A DNA stretch of 64,000 nucleotides from Winogradskyella eckloniae (GCF_013249045.1 NZ_JABRWP010000004.1:248001-312000), one strand, 5' to 3'; shown: positions 18,101 to 27,444, counted from the first letter of the stretch. Numbers and translations are program-made. Notes: generated by a model from the sequence alone, not told the origin.

Positions 18101-21100
18101 ATTATCACTAACAACAACGGTATACGTAGTTGTTTCTGTTGGGTTTAATATTATTGATGGGTTGTTCTCTCCAGTACTCCATAAATAATTTACACCACCA
18201 GTGGCGTTTAAGGTTACGTATTCTCCTTGACAAATTTCTACATCTATTCCGGCGTTTGCTATGACTTCAGGAATTACAGTTACTTCAATTGATTCCGTAA
18301 TCTCACAACCATCAACTGAAAAACCAGAGACTGAGAATATTGTTGTTTCAGTTGGACTTACAATAATAGATTCTGTTGTCTCACCTGTGTTCCATAAATA
18401 AGTATCTGAGCCACTAACAGTTAATGTTGTACTTTCTCCTTCATTAATTTGAATATCATCACTAACTGTAATTTCGGGTAATTCATTAACAGTAATTATG
18501 ATGTCATCTGAATCAGAATTTCCATAGTCATCAGTGGCAGTTAAAGTAAAAGTTGTTGTTTCTGTAGGATTAACTATTATGGTTTCGCTAGTTTCTCCTG
18601 TACTCCATAAATAAGTAGATCCTCCAGATGCTGTTAAAGTTGCACTTTGTCCTACACATATTGAAAAATCAGCTCCAGCATTCGCTTCAATTTCCGGAAT
18701 TACAGTTACTGTAACTTCTGCCGTACTTTGACATCCATTAGCTAAAAAACTAGTTACAGAATATGTTGTTGTTTCTTCTGGCGATACGTTAATTGACGCA
18801 GTTGTTTCACTGGTATCCCATAAATAAGTGTCACCACCTGAAGCCTCAAGTGTAGCCGAATTACCAATTACAATAACTACATCGTCAGAAATAATAATTT
18901 CTGGAATAGGTAATACAAATACTTGAACATCATCTACATGAGAACATGTATCATTCGAAACTTCAACTGTATAAATAGTATCCTCAATTGGATTAACTGT
19001 AATTGTTTCTGTAGTTTCTCCTGTACTCCATAAAAAATTATCACCATCCATTGCGGTTGCCGTTAAGGTTACAGTTTCACCATAACATATCGTTTGGTCT
19101 TCTCCTGCATAAGCAGTTGGTATAGGGCTTACAGTAATTGTAACGTCGTCTGTATCAGAATTTCCATAGTCATCTGTTACTGTCACAGTATACGTAGTAT
19201 CTTCAGTAGGTGAAACAGTAGGAAATGCACCTTCGTGTCCGGTATCCCAAATATAACCTGTACCTCCAGATGCGCTTAAGGTTATGCTTTCACCAATACA
19301 AATTGAAGTATCTTCCCCAGCATTAGCTTCTAATAATTCTACAACGTTAACTGTGATTTCTGAAGTGTTTTCACATCCATTTTCAGAATTTCCCACTACA
19401 GAATATGTTGTTGTAACATCTGGAGTAACCGTGATTTCTGGTGTTATTTCTCCAGTATTCCATGTATAATCAATTCCACCACTTGCAGTTAATGTTGCGG
19501 AATTCCCAATCATAATAAAGACATCTTCACCAGCAGAAATATTTGGTAATTCTAAAACTGTAACGGTTACGCTATCTGTACTTGTATAGCCGTAATCATC
19601 TTCAGCAGTCACTGTATACGTTGTTGTCTCGGTAGGACTAATTACAAGTTCAGATTCAGAATCTCCTGTACTCCATAAATACGTAGATCCACCAGTAGCC
19701 GTTAGAGTTACAGTTTCTCCATAACAAATTGTTACATCTTCACCTGCTTCGGCAATAATCTCAGGTATCACAGTTACTGTTACACTAACCTCAGTTATAC
19801 AACCATTAAGACCAATTGAAGTTACTGTATACGTTTCTGTGGTTAATGGACTAACCGTTATTGATTCTGTAACTTCTCCTGTATTCCACTCATAATTATC
19901 ACTTCCACTTACGGTTAGTATTGTAGACTCACCTTCAACAATGACAATATCTTCTGAAATTATAAGTTCAGGGGATTCATTAACAAAAATAGTAATGTCA
20001 TCTGTACTACTACAATTGTTAGAAGTTACTTCAACAGAGTATACAGTTTCTGTTATAGGACTCACTTCAATTGAAGCAGTTGTTTCTCCAGTATTCCATA
20101 AATAGCTATCTCCTCCTGTGGCAGTTAATGTTACTGTTTCACCTTCACAAATTGTTTGATCATCGCCCACATAAGCAATTGGTATTTCATTTACCGTTAT
20201 AGTGACGCTTGCTTCTGTTGAGTTATCATTATCATCAGATATGGTTACTGAATACGTTGTGGTTTCTGTCGGATTCACATCAATAGAAGCTGTGGTTTCT
20301 CCATTTTCCCACAAATAATTGGTACCTCCAGACGCTGTCAACGTAATTGTTTCTCCAATACAAATGCTTTGATCTAGACCAGCTGTAGCTTCTGGTAGAG
20401 AATCAAAAAAAAACGTAAGAGAAAAATTATCTATCGCAACGACAGAACCTGTTCCTCCATTACCACTATAATACGTTACTACAAAATCATAAGTGCCTTC
20501 TTCTACTAAATATGGCTCAAAGTTTAAACCAACGTGTCCGTTTGGCAATCCTGCATAAATAGGATCACTTTCTATCCAATTTCCATTTGATGGTCCTGTC
20601 CAAGTTACACCAACACTTTCTACAGCAGATGTATCATCTCCACCTTCTGGTATACATCTAAAGTTAATAAAGTGGCTTTCATCTTCTAAATTTATTTCTG
20701 CATTACCAACAATATCATGAATTACAAGATCTGTTTCAGCATTATATAAAGGATATGTTCCAAAAAAGTCATCGACCACGGTAATTAATGAGCTATCTGA
20801 AAAACCTCCATCATTAGCCGTAAATGTTATTGTTACTTCACCAACCATTAGCGCTGTTACATTTCCATTTTCATCAACTGTAGCCATAGATTCGTCACTA
20901 CTGCTCCATATACCAGAAATATCAGATGTGTTTGTTGGGTTAAACGTTGTATTCAATTGTAAACTATTTCCAAGTTCTAGATTGGATTCTTCAGGTGTTA
21001 CTGTAACAGACTCTAAAGAAATTATATCATTTGTAACTGTTATTATGGCGTTATCAGTAAAATCCCCATCATTCGTTGTAAATGTTATTATCACCTCTCC

Positions 21101-22714
21101 TTCAGAAACAGGTGTTACTATTCCACTTTGACTCACTGTTGCAATAGATTCATCACTACTACTCCATATGCCATTTTGATTAGTAGCATCTGAAGGCAAA
21201 ATAGTAGCCGATAAACTTACTGTATCAGGTATATTAATTGTTGCTGTTTCTGGTGTTACTTCTACACCTGTAACATCAATAATTTCAATACCATTCAGAT
21301 CTATTTCATTTAGATACTCTTCTACTCCAACATATCCGCTTGGCCATATATAGCTTGAAAGATCTTCATCTACTTCAAATCCTCTTGCAATCTTCCAAAC
21401 ATCTGGCATACCATCATTGTTGGTATCAAAATTAGCTGGTCTTGTATTTTCTGGAACGACTGGATATGGAATTGTACTTTTGTCATCAAAAAAACTACCA
21501 TCATATGTGTCATTTTGAATCATTAAAATATCTGCAGCATCTTTATCATCACGAAACGGGTAAATTGATCCATTAGCGTTTAAGGTTTTATCCGCTCCCA
21601 CGTCATTTAAAACATCAATATATGCTTGATCTGCAGTTTTTATAGAGAAGTTTTGACCAACCAAAGGAAACGCTGTATTCGTAAAATATTGGTCAGGCAC
21701 TTGAATATTCTCTGTTAAATGAGAACCTGCAAAGACAGACCACATATCTCTATCATCAGATAATGGTGTTTCTCTCTGCTGTGTAACAATACTTCCTGCG
21801 GCATAAATTAACGGATTATCATATGCTGTTGTTTGCACTTTTTGCAAAAACCTTGAAGAGATAAATTCATCACCAAACCATCCAGGTAATCTAATTCCGT
21901 TTGCGGCAGTTTTGTAGTAGTTATTTATAACATTATAAGTTCCTTCTCCTGTAATTCTTATTAATCTATATTTCCAATTATAAACAATGTTATTAATTAT
22001 ATCGTATTGACCGTTTCCTTTTGGATTTGGAAACCGGTGTGAAATACTACTATAAACATTATTTACAAAAGTAAAATCTCCATCGACATCATCTACACCT
22101 AATATTGTACCTGTTTTACTGTCTTGAAGAAAACAGTTCTGCATGGTAATATTCCCCATTATTCCAACACTAGAACCTAAACTTCCGGATTCGTCACCAC
22201 CATGACTAAAAGTACAGTGATCTATAATAATATTGCTACCTCCTGTTAACCAAAATGCATCTTGTATACTAGATGCTTGACCTCTAAATCGAATATATCT
22301 AATGATTACATTATTTACATTTTGAAACATAAATTCAGATGTTCGAATGCTTATTCCTCCTGCAGGTGCAGATTGACCAGCAATGGTAATGTTATCATAA
22401 TCTGAACCACTAATAATCGGTGTATAATCCCATTCACTTGTAGCATCGATCTCTCCACTTACATCAAAAACAATAATTCGAGGTCCAGGCGTTTGAATTG
22501 CTTCTCTCAATCCACCAGGCGCATCCCAATCTAAAGTAGTAACATGAATGACTTGTCCGCCACGTCCACCTGTAGTATGTGCTCCAGCTCCTTTCGCTGT
22601 GGGAAAAGCAAGCTGCTGGGCATTTAATGAAGAAAATATAAATAATATAATTAATGATCCAAGACCAATTTTGTTTAGGGTAATTCTAAAGGCTCTCATA
22701 AATTCATGGGACAT
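15197..22714 (-). CDS. Giant secreted PL1-like lyase with Ig-like repeat stalk and T9SS sorting domain
   Basis: This protein of about 2505 residues starts with a signal peptide (cleavage near residue 32, SSLNA). Residues 33 to about 425 are a right-handed beta-helix like polysaccharide lyase family 1 (pectate lyase), with IIIDHCTFSHGGDES (about 161-175) and a later HRFPNPKG. A calcium-binding-like NFDTNNDGMPDVWK follows (about 428-441). Two Big2 Ig-like domains (481-561, 566-648), a region with unclear fold (649-772), 23 Ig-like repeats of about 71 residues (773-2403) and a T9SS type A sorting domain (2427-2505, LYPNP start, KKLIVN end) complete it. The ATG at 22714 has an A/T-rich leader; a TTG at 22741 and an ATG at 22699 are alternatives. 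It is probably exported and anchored on the cell surface by T9SS. Confidence 0.9.
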   Translation of the reverse strand: MSHEFMRAFRITLNKIGLGSLIILFIFSSLNAQQLAFPTAKGAGAHTTGGRGGQVIHVTTLDWDAPGGLREAIQTPGPRIIVFDVSGEIDATSEWDYTPIISGSDYDNITIAGQSAPAGGISIRTSEFMFQNVNNVIIRYIRFRGQASSIQDAFWLTGGSNIIIDHCTFSHGGDESGSLGSSVGIMGNITMQNCFLQDSKTGTILGVDDVDGDFTFVNNVYSSISHRFPNPKGNGQYDIINNIVYNWKYRLIRITGEGTYNVINNYYKTAANGIRLPGWFGDEFISSRFLQKVQTTAYDNPLIYAAGSIVTQQRETPLSDDRDMWSVFAGSHLTENIQVPDQYFTNTAFPLVGQNFSIKTADQAYIDVLNDVGADKTLNANGSIYPFRDDKDAADILMIQNDTYDGSFFDDKSTIPYPVVPENTRPANFDTNNDGMPDVWKIARGFEVDEDLSSYIWPSGYVGVEEYLNEIDLNGIEIIDVTGVEVTPETATINIPDTVSLSATILPSDATNQNGIWSSSDESIATVSQSGIVTPVSEGEVIITFTTNDGDFTDNAIITVTNDIISLESVTVTPEESNLELGNSLQLNTTFNPTNTSDISGIWSSSDESMATVDENGNVTALMVGEVTITFTANDGGFSDSSLITVVDDFFGTYPLYNAETDLVIHDIVGNAEINLEDESHFINFRCIPEGGDDTSAVESVGVTWTGPSNGNWIESDPIYAGLPNGHVGLNFEPYLVEEGTYDFVVTYYSGNGGTGSVVAIDNFSLTFFFDSLPEATAGLDQSICIGETITLTASGGTNYLWENGETTASIDVNPTETTTYSVTISDDNDNSTEASVTITVNEIPIAYVGDDQTICEGETVTLTATGGDSYLWNTGETTASIEVSPITETVYSVEVTSNNCSSTDDITIFVNESPELIISEDIVIVEGESTILTVSGSDNYEWNTGEVTESITVSPLTTETYTVTSIGLNGCITEVSVTVTVIPEIIAEAGEDVTICYGETVTLTATGGSTYLWSTGDSESELVISPTETTTYTVTAEDDYGYTSTDSVTVTVLELPNISAGEDVFIMIGNSATLTASGGIDYTWNTGEITPEITVTPDVTTTYSVVGNSENGCENTSEITVNVVELLEANAGEDTSICIGESITLSASGGTGYIWDTGHEGAFPTVSPTEDTTYTVTVTDDYGNSDTDDVTITVSPIPTAYAGEDQTICYGETVTLTATAMDGDNFLWSTGETTETITVNPIEDTIYTVEVSNDTCSHVDDVQVFVLPIPEIIISDDVVIVIGNSATLEASGGDTYLWDTSETTASINVSPEETTTYSVTSFLANGCQSTAEVTVTVIPEIEANAGADFSICVGQSATLTASGGSTYLWSTGETSETIIVNPTETTTFTLTATDDYGNSDSDDIIITVNELPEITVSDDIQINEGESTTLTVSGSDTYLWNTGETTESIIVSPTETTIFSVSGFSVDGCEITESIEVTVIPEVIANAGIDVEICQGEYVTLNATGGVNYLWSTGENNPSIILNPTETTTYTVVVSDNYGNSDTDSVTVTVNDLPSISVVEEVTILEGETATLGVSGAETYLWDTGETTTSINVSPTESTTYSVTGFSSSGCQVTEEILVVVVSVVFANAGPDVAICLGESVTLTATGSTFYSWNTGETSASITVSPTETTTYTVVVSDEYGNMDTDTVIVTVPDMSTVTVSDDVSILSGESTSLNITGTNTHIWSTGQTISTIIVSPTETTTYTVIGYSVNGCPTEEFQVTVTVIPQLNANAGSDVAVCIGESVTLTASGGPNFLWSTGETSASIIVSPNVTTTYEVEVFDEYGNTDTDSVIVTVSDMSAVTISDNVTIFSGESTSLSITGTNSHIWSTGQTTSTIVVSPTETTTYTVIGYSPYGCPSEELQVTVTVIPQVNADAGEDVSICIGESVVLTATGGDNYLWNTGATGAAQSFTPSETTVYTVTVSDDLGNSDTDIVTVTVNELPVLTISEDIEITEGDSTTLTVSGAETYIWSTGESTDSIIVSPSQTTTYFAIGYSAEGCQSQAVVTVTVVPELTADAGENATICSGESVTLNATGGINYLWDNGLTTASITVTPFETTTYTVTVYDELGNSDSDSVVVIVNDLPEINTSENVTILEGESTTLSVSGAMSYIWNTGETTSTITVSPTETTTYTVVGTSNSCESQPQDITVIVEPIFIASAGFDEHICDNNLSYEVVLTANQGDSYLWSTGETSQSIIVGPLTTTTYNVTITQGEQQDTDSVTVYVDPSPDVVITNGEQVDILNGDFITLTATGANSYEWNNGATQPNIAVSPSETTTYEVRGYVGDCYDEKQVTVNVLNPVIADAGDDVIICTNDVVTLTATGGDDYLWSTGETTPTIEVSPLETTDYHVTVFNALDFDEATVRVEVDLECTTQSNNPNAQDFELDLYPNPALNEVNIKLTGGLEVSNIHFFDVTGKLVHTVQVFNEDLNPSTTTTVDITSFQSGIYFVKFVDKNNGTTKKLIVN
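15508..20398 (-). repeat. Array of 23 Ig-like repeats inside the giant protein
   Basis: Each unit of about 71 codons follows the pattern of a GE-LT start, a YLWSTGETT centre and VSPTETTTYTV, then a VTVTV strand. Units alternate. Type A has Cys in ICxGE and ends in SDDYGNSDTDSVTVTV. Type B lacks that Cys but has NGC near its end. Units 2 and 7 carry both cysteines. Units 13-14 and 15-16 are close copies. Repeats diverge at DNA level, so the array is old apart from that pair. Confidence 0.85.
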
Positions 22715-23219
22715 TTTAATTTTTATAAGTAGGTTTGGCAATCTATAAAATTAAAACATCATTTCAAGTTTAAGCGCTAAAATATTCGACAAAGCGCAAT
22801 TAATTGTTTATTTTTTCGTTAAAATGCAAGTATCTGTAAGGTAAGTATTACAGTTATTTTTACTTTTTTAAAGTTTAATTATATACGATTCATATCACCT
22901 TTTAGACTATTTTGTCTAAGAATTTAACACTTAAACGGAAATTTTTACAAAAATAATGATGTTATAAAAAATACAGCTTACTCCTTATATTAGTTATACA
23001 TAGTTATTAACATCTAGAAAGGGCAAAATAATAAGTGAGACAAAAAAACGAACTTCGAAAACAAAACCGTTCTAAATAGGAAGGACAACCAATTAAATAA
23101 AGAAAATCATATCATAAAAATGAAACTATAGATTATTATTTATTAAAATTGTTTTTTTAGTTTTAAAAATTGTTTTTTTGAAAATTATTGCAACCAATAT
23201 ATTACTCAATTTATATTTT
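22715..23219. other. Divergent intergenic region before the giant gene and the GINT1-like gene
   Basis: About 500 bases separate the two divergent starts. It is very AT-rich and must hold promoters for both sides, but no full TTTG/TAnnTTTG pair was recognised. A direct repeat of AAAATTGTTTTTTT lies at about 23146 and 23166. The upstream in-frame starts (TTG at 22741 and 23178) lie here and were judged unlikely. No RNA gene was seen. Confidence 0.5.
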
Positions 23220-24854
23220 ATGAAAAAATTAAGAATTGCGATTATCAACTATCCCTTATATATTTTTGATTGGCAAAAAGCTATTATCAACAATTTAATT
23301 GATTCTAATTTTTCAGAAATCGTTTTAAATCTTGACTTTCATGAAGAAATGAAAGAATTGCAAAACTCTACTAATGCTGTGCCTGTTTTTTTTAAATCAT
23401 ATTTAAAAATTGACAGCAAATTTTTTAAGCCAGTACCTAATGCATTAGCAAAAACAGATAAATCAGATAAATCAGATAAAATTAATAATATTACCACGCT
23501 TTCCATTACAAAAACAATTGATATAAAATCACTTGAAGAATATGAGTTGGATATAATATTAAACCTCACGGAATTGACTCTAAATAATGAGATAGTAGAT
23601 AAAGCAAAATATGGCGTTTGGTTTTTAAATTTTTGTGATTTAAATTATATTAATAAACGTCCATATGGCATTTGGGAAATGCTAGAAAAAAGGCCTGAGA
23701 TGACTGGTGTTTTGAGATATATAAAAACCGGTATGACCTACCCAAAGACTATTGACCAAACCTTTTCGTGTACAGATGGTCTAAGTTATAAGAGGAATCT
23801 AAACGATATTTTATGGCAAAGCCACTTTTTAGTTGGAAATAACATAGAATTGTTATCAAAAAACGAAGAGCTTTTTAATAAAAAACTATTAACGAAATCA
23901 GGTATTTATCCTGAAAATGAGATTACTGTTCCTTTTTCGCCGCCATCGAATACCAAAATGCTAAAATTTGCCATTGCTCTGTACGCAAAGAAATTATTTC
24001 AAGTTATTAAAAGTAAAATTTATTTTAACCAATGGGCTTTAATATTCTTGAATAATAGCAATAGCAATGAGAATCCATATGATTTAAAACATTATAAAAA
24101 GATTTTACCTCCTAAAGATCGATTCTGGGCTGATCCTTTTTTAATTAAACATAATAACAAGACATATTTGTTTATCGAAGAATTAATATATAAAAATAAA
24201 CTAGGTCATTTAGCGGTAATGGAAATTGACAATGAAGGCAATTATTCAAAACCTGAAACTATATTAGTTAAAGACTATCATTTATCATATCCATTTATAT
24301 TTAAAGAAGATGATGAGTTTTATATGATTCCAGAAACTAGTGGTAACAATGATATTCAATTATATAAAGCTACTGATTTTCCTTTAAAATGGGAATTGCA
24401 AAAAGTTATGATGAATAATGTTGTAGCAGTTGACACAACCCTGTATAAAGAACATGATACATATTGGATGTTTACCAATTTAAAAAAGCATAAAGGAGGA
24501 TCTAAGCATGTAGAGCTTAATTTATTTTATTCGAAATCATTATTGGCGGATCACTGGGAGCCACATTCTATGAACCCTATTGTTACAAGCGTTAAAACAG
24601 CAAGGCCTGCAGGAAAATTATTTATTAAAAACAATAAATTATATCGACCTTCTCAAGACTGCTCAAGTCATTATGGGTATGGATTAAACATTTCTGAAAT
24701 AACTAAATTAAACCCTAATAATTACGAAGAGAAATTAGTTGAGGCGATAAAACCAAATTGGGATAAATCTATAAGTTGTACCCATTCTTTCAATTCTGCC
24801 GAAGAACTCTATATAAGTGATATTAAAATAAATAGAAATCGATTTTTACCATAA
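23220..24854 (+). CDS. GINT1-like glycosyltransferase-associated protein
   Basis: This 544-residue protein has an N-terminal region (1 to about 250) reminiscent of formyltransferase-like folds, starting MKKLRIAIINYPLYIFDWQ. The second half contains RFWADPFLIKHNNKTYLFIEE, YPFIFKEDDEFYMIPET and KWELQKVMM. This is the signature of the five-bladed beta-propeller found at the N-terminus of plant glucosamine inositolphosphorylceramide transferases and many bacterial polysaccharide loci. The true start is likely the ATG at 23220; a TTG at 23178 would add 14 residues. The product probably transfers or binds a sugar, but the donor is unknown. A 9-base tandem repeat (23457-23480) encodes DKSDKSDK. Confidence 0.7.
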   Translation: MKKLRIAIINYPLYIFDWQKAIINNLIDSNFSEIVLNLDFHEEMKELQNSTNAVPVFFKSYLKIDSKFFKPVPNALAKTDKSDKSDKINNITTLSITKTIDIKSLEEYELDIILNLTELTLNNEIVDKAKYGVWFLNFCDLNYINKRPYGIWEMLEKRPEMTGVLRYIKTGMTYPKTIDQTFSCTDGLSYKRNLNDILWQSHFLVGNNIELLSKNEELFNKKLLTKSGIYPENEITVPFSPPSNTKMLKFAIALYAKKLFQVIKSKIYFNQWALIFLNNSNSNENPYDLKHYKKILPPKDRFWADPFLIKHNNKTYLFIEELIYKNKLGHLAVMEIDNEGNYSKPETILVKDYHLSYPFIFKEDDEFYMIPETSGNNDIQLYKATDFPLKWELQKVMMNNVVAVDTTLYKEHDTYWMFTNLKKHKGGSKHVELNLFYSKSLLADHWEPHSMNPIVTSVKTARPAGKLFIKNNKLYRPSQDCSSHYGYGLNISEITKLNPNNYEEKLVEAIKPNWDKSISCTHSFNSAEELYISDIKINRNRFLP

Positions 24855-24987
24855 TAACTTAATTTAATGCTTCAATGTTTTAGGCTAAACCTTAGTTTTA
24901 ACGAAATTTAGTTCCAATCAACTTAAAAAACGTGGAGATTAAAACCTTTTAATCATATTTGCGTTAATAAATTTTAACCTACAAATT

Positions 24988-26085
24988 ATGAGTATCGAAA
25001 CTAGAGTGAAATCAGATCGATTATATCATCTTGATTTAATTCGTTTTATTGCAGCACTTTACGTAGTATTTTATCATTATTGCTTCAGAGGTTTCGCTAA
25101 AGACAATTTTAGCATTTTACAATTTGAACCATTAGAAGGGTTTTCTAAATATGGTTATTTAGGAGTAGATTTATTCTTTATTATTAGTGGATTTGTAATA
25201 TTATTATCCATTAGAAATTCAAATTTAATTGACTTTTGTATTTCAAGATTTACTCGGCTTTACCCTGCATTTTGGTTTTGTGTAATAACAACAGCACTTA
25301 TTATCGTTCTATTTGGCAGTCCTATATTTAAAGTTTCACTAAATCAATTTCTATTTAACTTAACTATGCTTAATGGTTTTTTTGGAATAGAACATGTAGA
25401 TGGCGTTTATTGGTCTTTAGTAGTAGAATTAAAGTTTTATATACTCGTAGGAATTGTATTATTTTTTAAAAAATTAAAGTATATCAAATTTTTAGGGTAT
25501 ATATTATTAGCCATTTCAATTCTACAATTAATTATTCCTTTCGCTGTTGCTCCAAAATTTTTGCAAGCTATTTATTACATTACTTTTGCACGTTGGAACC
25601 CTTATTTTGTTGCAGGTATGTTTTTCTTTCTTATGAAATCTGAACACAACATTTTAAAGAACTTAATTCCAGTAATAATTGCTTATTTCATTTCTTTACG
25701 TTATGCTATATTAACTATAGAACACCGAAACGCACTATATGGTTATGGATTTTCTCATGAAATTGTTATCGCATTAATAACCCTCTTTTTTATCATTATT
25801 TTCTTAATAAGTACTAATAAATTACAAGCATTAAATAAACGCATTTTCATGTCGTTAGGTGTGTTAACATATCCGTTATATTTATTACATCAAAATATTG
25901 GATATATTATATTTAATCATCTTGGGAAGTCTGTCAATAAATGGTTGCTTTTAAGTATCGTTTTATTTTTTATGCTAATTGCTTCCTATTTTATAAGCAA
26001 AAAAATAGAAAAACCTTTAGGCACTTACATGCGAAATAAATTAAAAATGAACCCATTTCTTTTAAAATTAAAAACTAAATTTTAG
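24988..26085 (+). CDS. Acyltransferase 3 family protein
   Basis: This 365-residue integral membrane protein has about ten hydrophobic spans and the family hallmark histidine near the N-terminus in VFYHYCFRG (about residues 28-35). LGVDLFFIISGFVI (about 53-66) and the RFTRLYPAFW motif (about 83-92) are typical of acyltransferase 3, like OafA. These proteins move acetyl or other acyl groups to sugars of surface polysaccharides. No SGNH domain is fused to the C-terminus. It sits at the front of a tight run of genes (26104-29704). Confidence 0.9.
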   Translation: MSIETRVKSDRLYHLDLIRFIAALYVVFYHYCFRGFAKDNFSILQFEPLEGFSKYGYLGVDLFFIISGFVILLSIRNSNLIDFCISRFTRLYPAFWFCVITTALIIVLFGSPIFKVSLNQFLFNLTMLNGFFGIEHVDGVYWSLVVELKFYILVGIVLFFKKLKYIKFLGYILLAISILQLIIPFAVAPKFLQAIYYITFARWNPYFVAGMFFFLMKSEHNILKNLIPVIIAYFISLRYAILTIEHRNALYGYGFSHEIVIALITLFFIIIFLISTNKLQALNKRIFMSLGVLTYPLYLLHQNIGYIIFNHLGKSVNKWLLLSIVLFFMLIASYFISKKIEKPLGTYMRNKLKMNPFLLKLKTKF

Positions 26086-26103
26086 TTAAACACTGAATTT
26101 GAA

Positions 26104-27444
26104 ATGGGAGCTCTACTTCTTAAAAAAATAAGAGATAAAATTAACACGTCTTTAAGCAATCCACTTGTAAAAAGCATGTTGATTGTTGCTGTAATTGGTG
26201 TATTAATTAAGGCTATAGCATTCTATAAAGAAACTATTATTGCTGGTAGTTTTGGTTTAGGTACAACTATAGACACCTTTCTTGTAGCCATTTTAGTACC
26301 TACTTTTATCCAAAGTGTATTTATTAATTCACTTAAAAATCTGTTTATACCAAATTATATTGCTGAGTTAAAAAACAATGGAAATAAAGGAAGTTTTCAA
26401 GCCTTAATAATTTTGATAACGATTGGTATTTCAATAGTTTCATGTATTATCGCATTTTTTGGCACTGACCTCTTTCTAAATTTAGTATACTCTGAATTTC
26501 CAGAATCATATTATCCATTGATAAAAGCCCAATTATATTTTGTTGTACCATGTTTGTTCTTTTGGGGGATTTCTTCTGTACTAGCTGGACTGCTTGAGGT
26601 TTCAAATCGCTTTTTGGTAGCTACATTAGCAGAATTATTTCCACTACTTACTATGATTTTCTTCTTAATATTTCTAAAAGAAAATTTTGGACATATGGTT
26701 TTAGCTTACGGAACTTTTGCAGGAAGTATCATTGGATTAATATATCTTTTATTTTTTTCAATTAAGTTTAACGATTTTGCTTTAAGTAAGCCTGTAATGA
26801 ATAAAAACTCAAGAATGATGGTAAGGCAATTACCACCTAAAATATCTTCGAGTTTTTTATCTGCAATGAATAACTATATAGATCAGTTTTTTGTTGGACA
26901 ATTAGTCATAGGATCATTAGCGGCTCTAAATTACGGAAATAGATTACCGGCTTTTGGCGTAACTATAGTGATTATGGCCTTGGGCAGTGTTTTATTACCA
27001 CACTTCTCTCGCTTAGTAAATGAAGATTTAAGATCTGCGTATAATCAACTTTTTAGAACACTAAAATTAGTTTTAGGAATAGGACTTATATTAATTGTAA
27101 TTGGCATTTTTATGTCAGATTGGATAGTTGAGCTTTGGTTAGAAAGAGGTGAATTTACACATCAAGATACTTTAAAAGTATCAGGAATTCAACAAATTTT
27201 GTTAGTAAGTGTTCCTTTTAACCTTTGTACATTGGTAATGGTAAAATTCCTTACAAGTATTAATAAAAATAATTTTATGGCCTGGATTTCCTTAGCGAAT
27301 TTGGTTCTTAATATTGTTTTAAATTTTATTTTGATCAAATACTTCGATGTTTATGGATTAGTAATGAGTACCACCATAGTGCTTATCTTGGGGAGTTTAT
27401 TTTATTTTAGTTACACCTACAAACAATTTAAAAAAATACAGTAA
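26104..27444 (+). CDS. MurJ/MVF-family lipid-linked oligosaccharide flippase
   Basis: This 446-residue protein has about 12 to 14 membrane spans. The internal MSAMNNYIDQFFVGQL-like stretch (SAMNNYIDQFFVGQLVIGSL, about 257-276), ALNYGNRLPAFG and ALGSVLLPHFSRL match the MurJ/MviN-type branch of the MOP superfamily. Because it lies among glycosyltransferases and a polymerase it is more likely the Wzx-type flippase of the repeat unit than the housekeeping lipid II flippase. It overlaps the next glycosyltransferase by one base (TAATG). Confidence 0.88.
   Translation: MGALLLKKIRDKINTSLSNPLVKSMLIVAVIGVLIKAIAFYKETIIAGSFGLGTTIDTFLVAILVPTFIQSVFINSLKNLFIPNYIAELKNNGNKGSFQALIILITIGISIVSCIIAFFGTDLFLNLVYSEFPESYYPLIKAQLYFVVPCLFFWGISSVLAGLLEVSNRFLVATLAELFPLLTMIFFLIFLKENFGHMVLAYGTFAGSIIGLIYLLFFSIKFNDFALSKPVMNKNSRMMVRQLPPKISSSFLSAMNNYIDQFFVGQLVIGSLAALNYGNRLPAFGVTIVIMALGSVLLPHFSRLVNEDLRSAYNQLFRTLKLVLGIGLILIVIGIFMSDWIVELWLERGEFTHQDTLKVSGIQQILLVSVPFNLCTLVMVKFLTSINKNNFMAWISLANLVLNIVLNFILIKYFDVYGLVMSTTIVLILGSLFYFSYTYKQFKKIQ

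Noticed and set aside
16239-19469. Several plus-strand ORFs over the repeat array
   Set aside because: They are antisense shadows of Thr/Val/Ser-rich codons, repeat with the domain period and have no start signals or known domains.
15500-20400. Regular repeats that could suggest a CRISPR array
   Set aside because: Repeats are about 213 bases, stay in one open frame, diverge in sequence and encode Ig-like domains.
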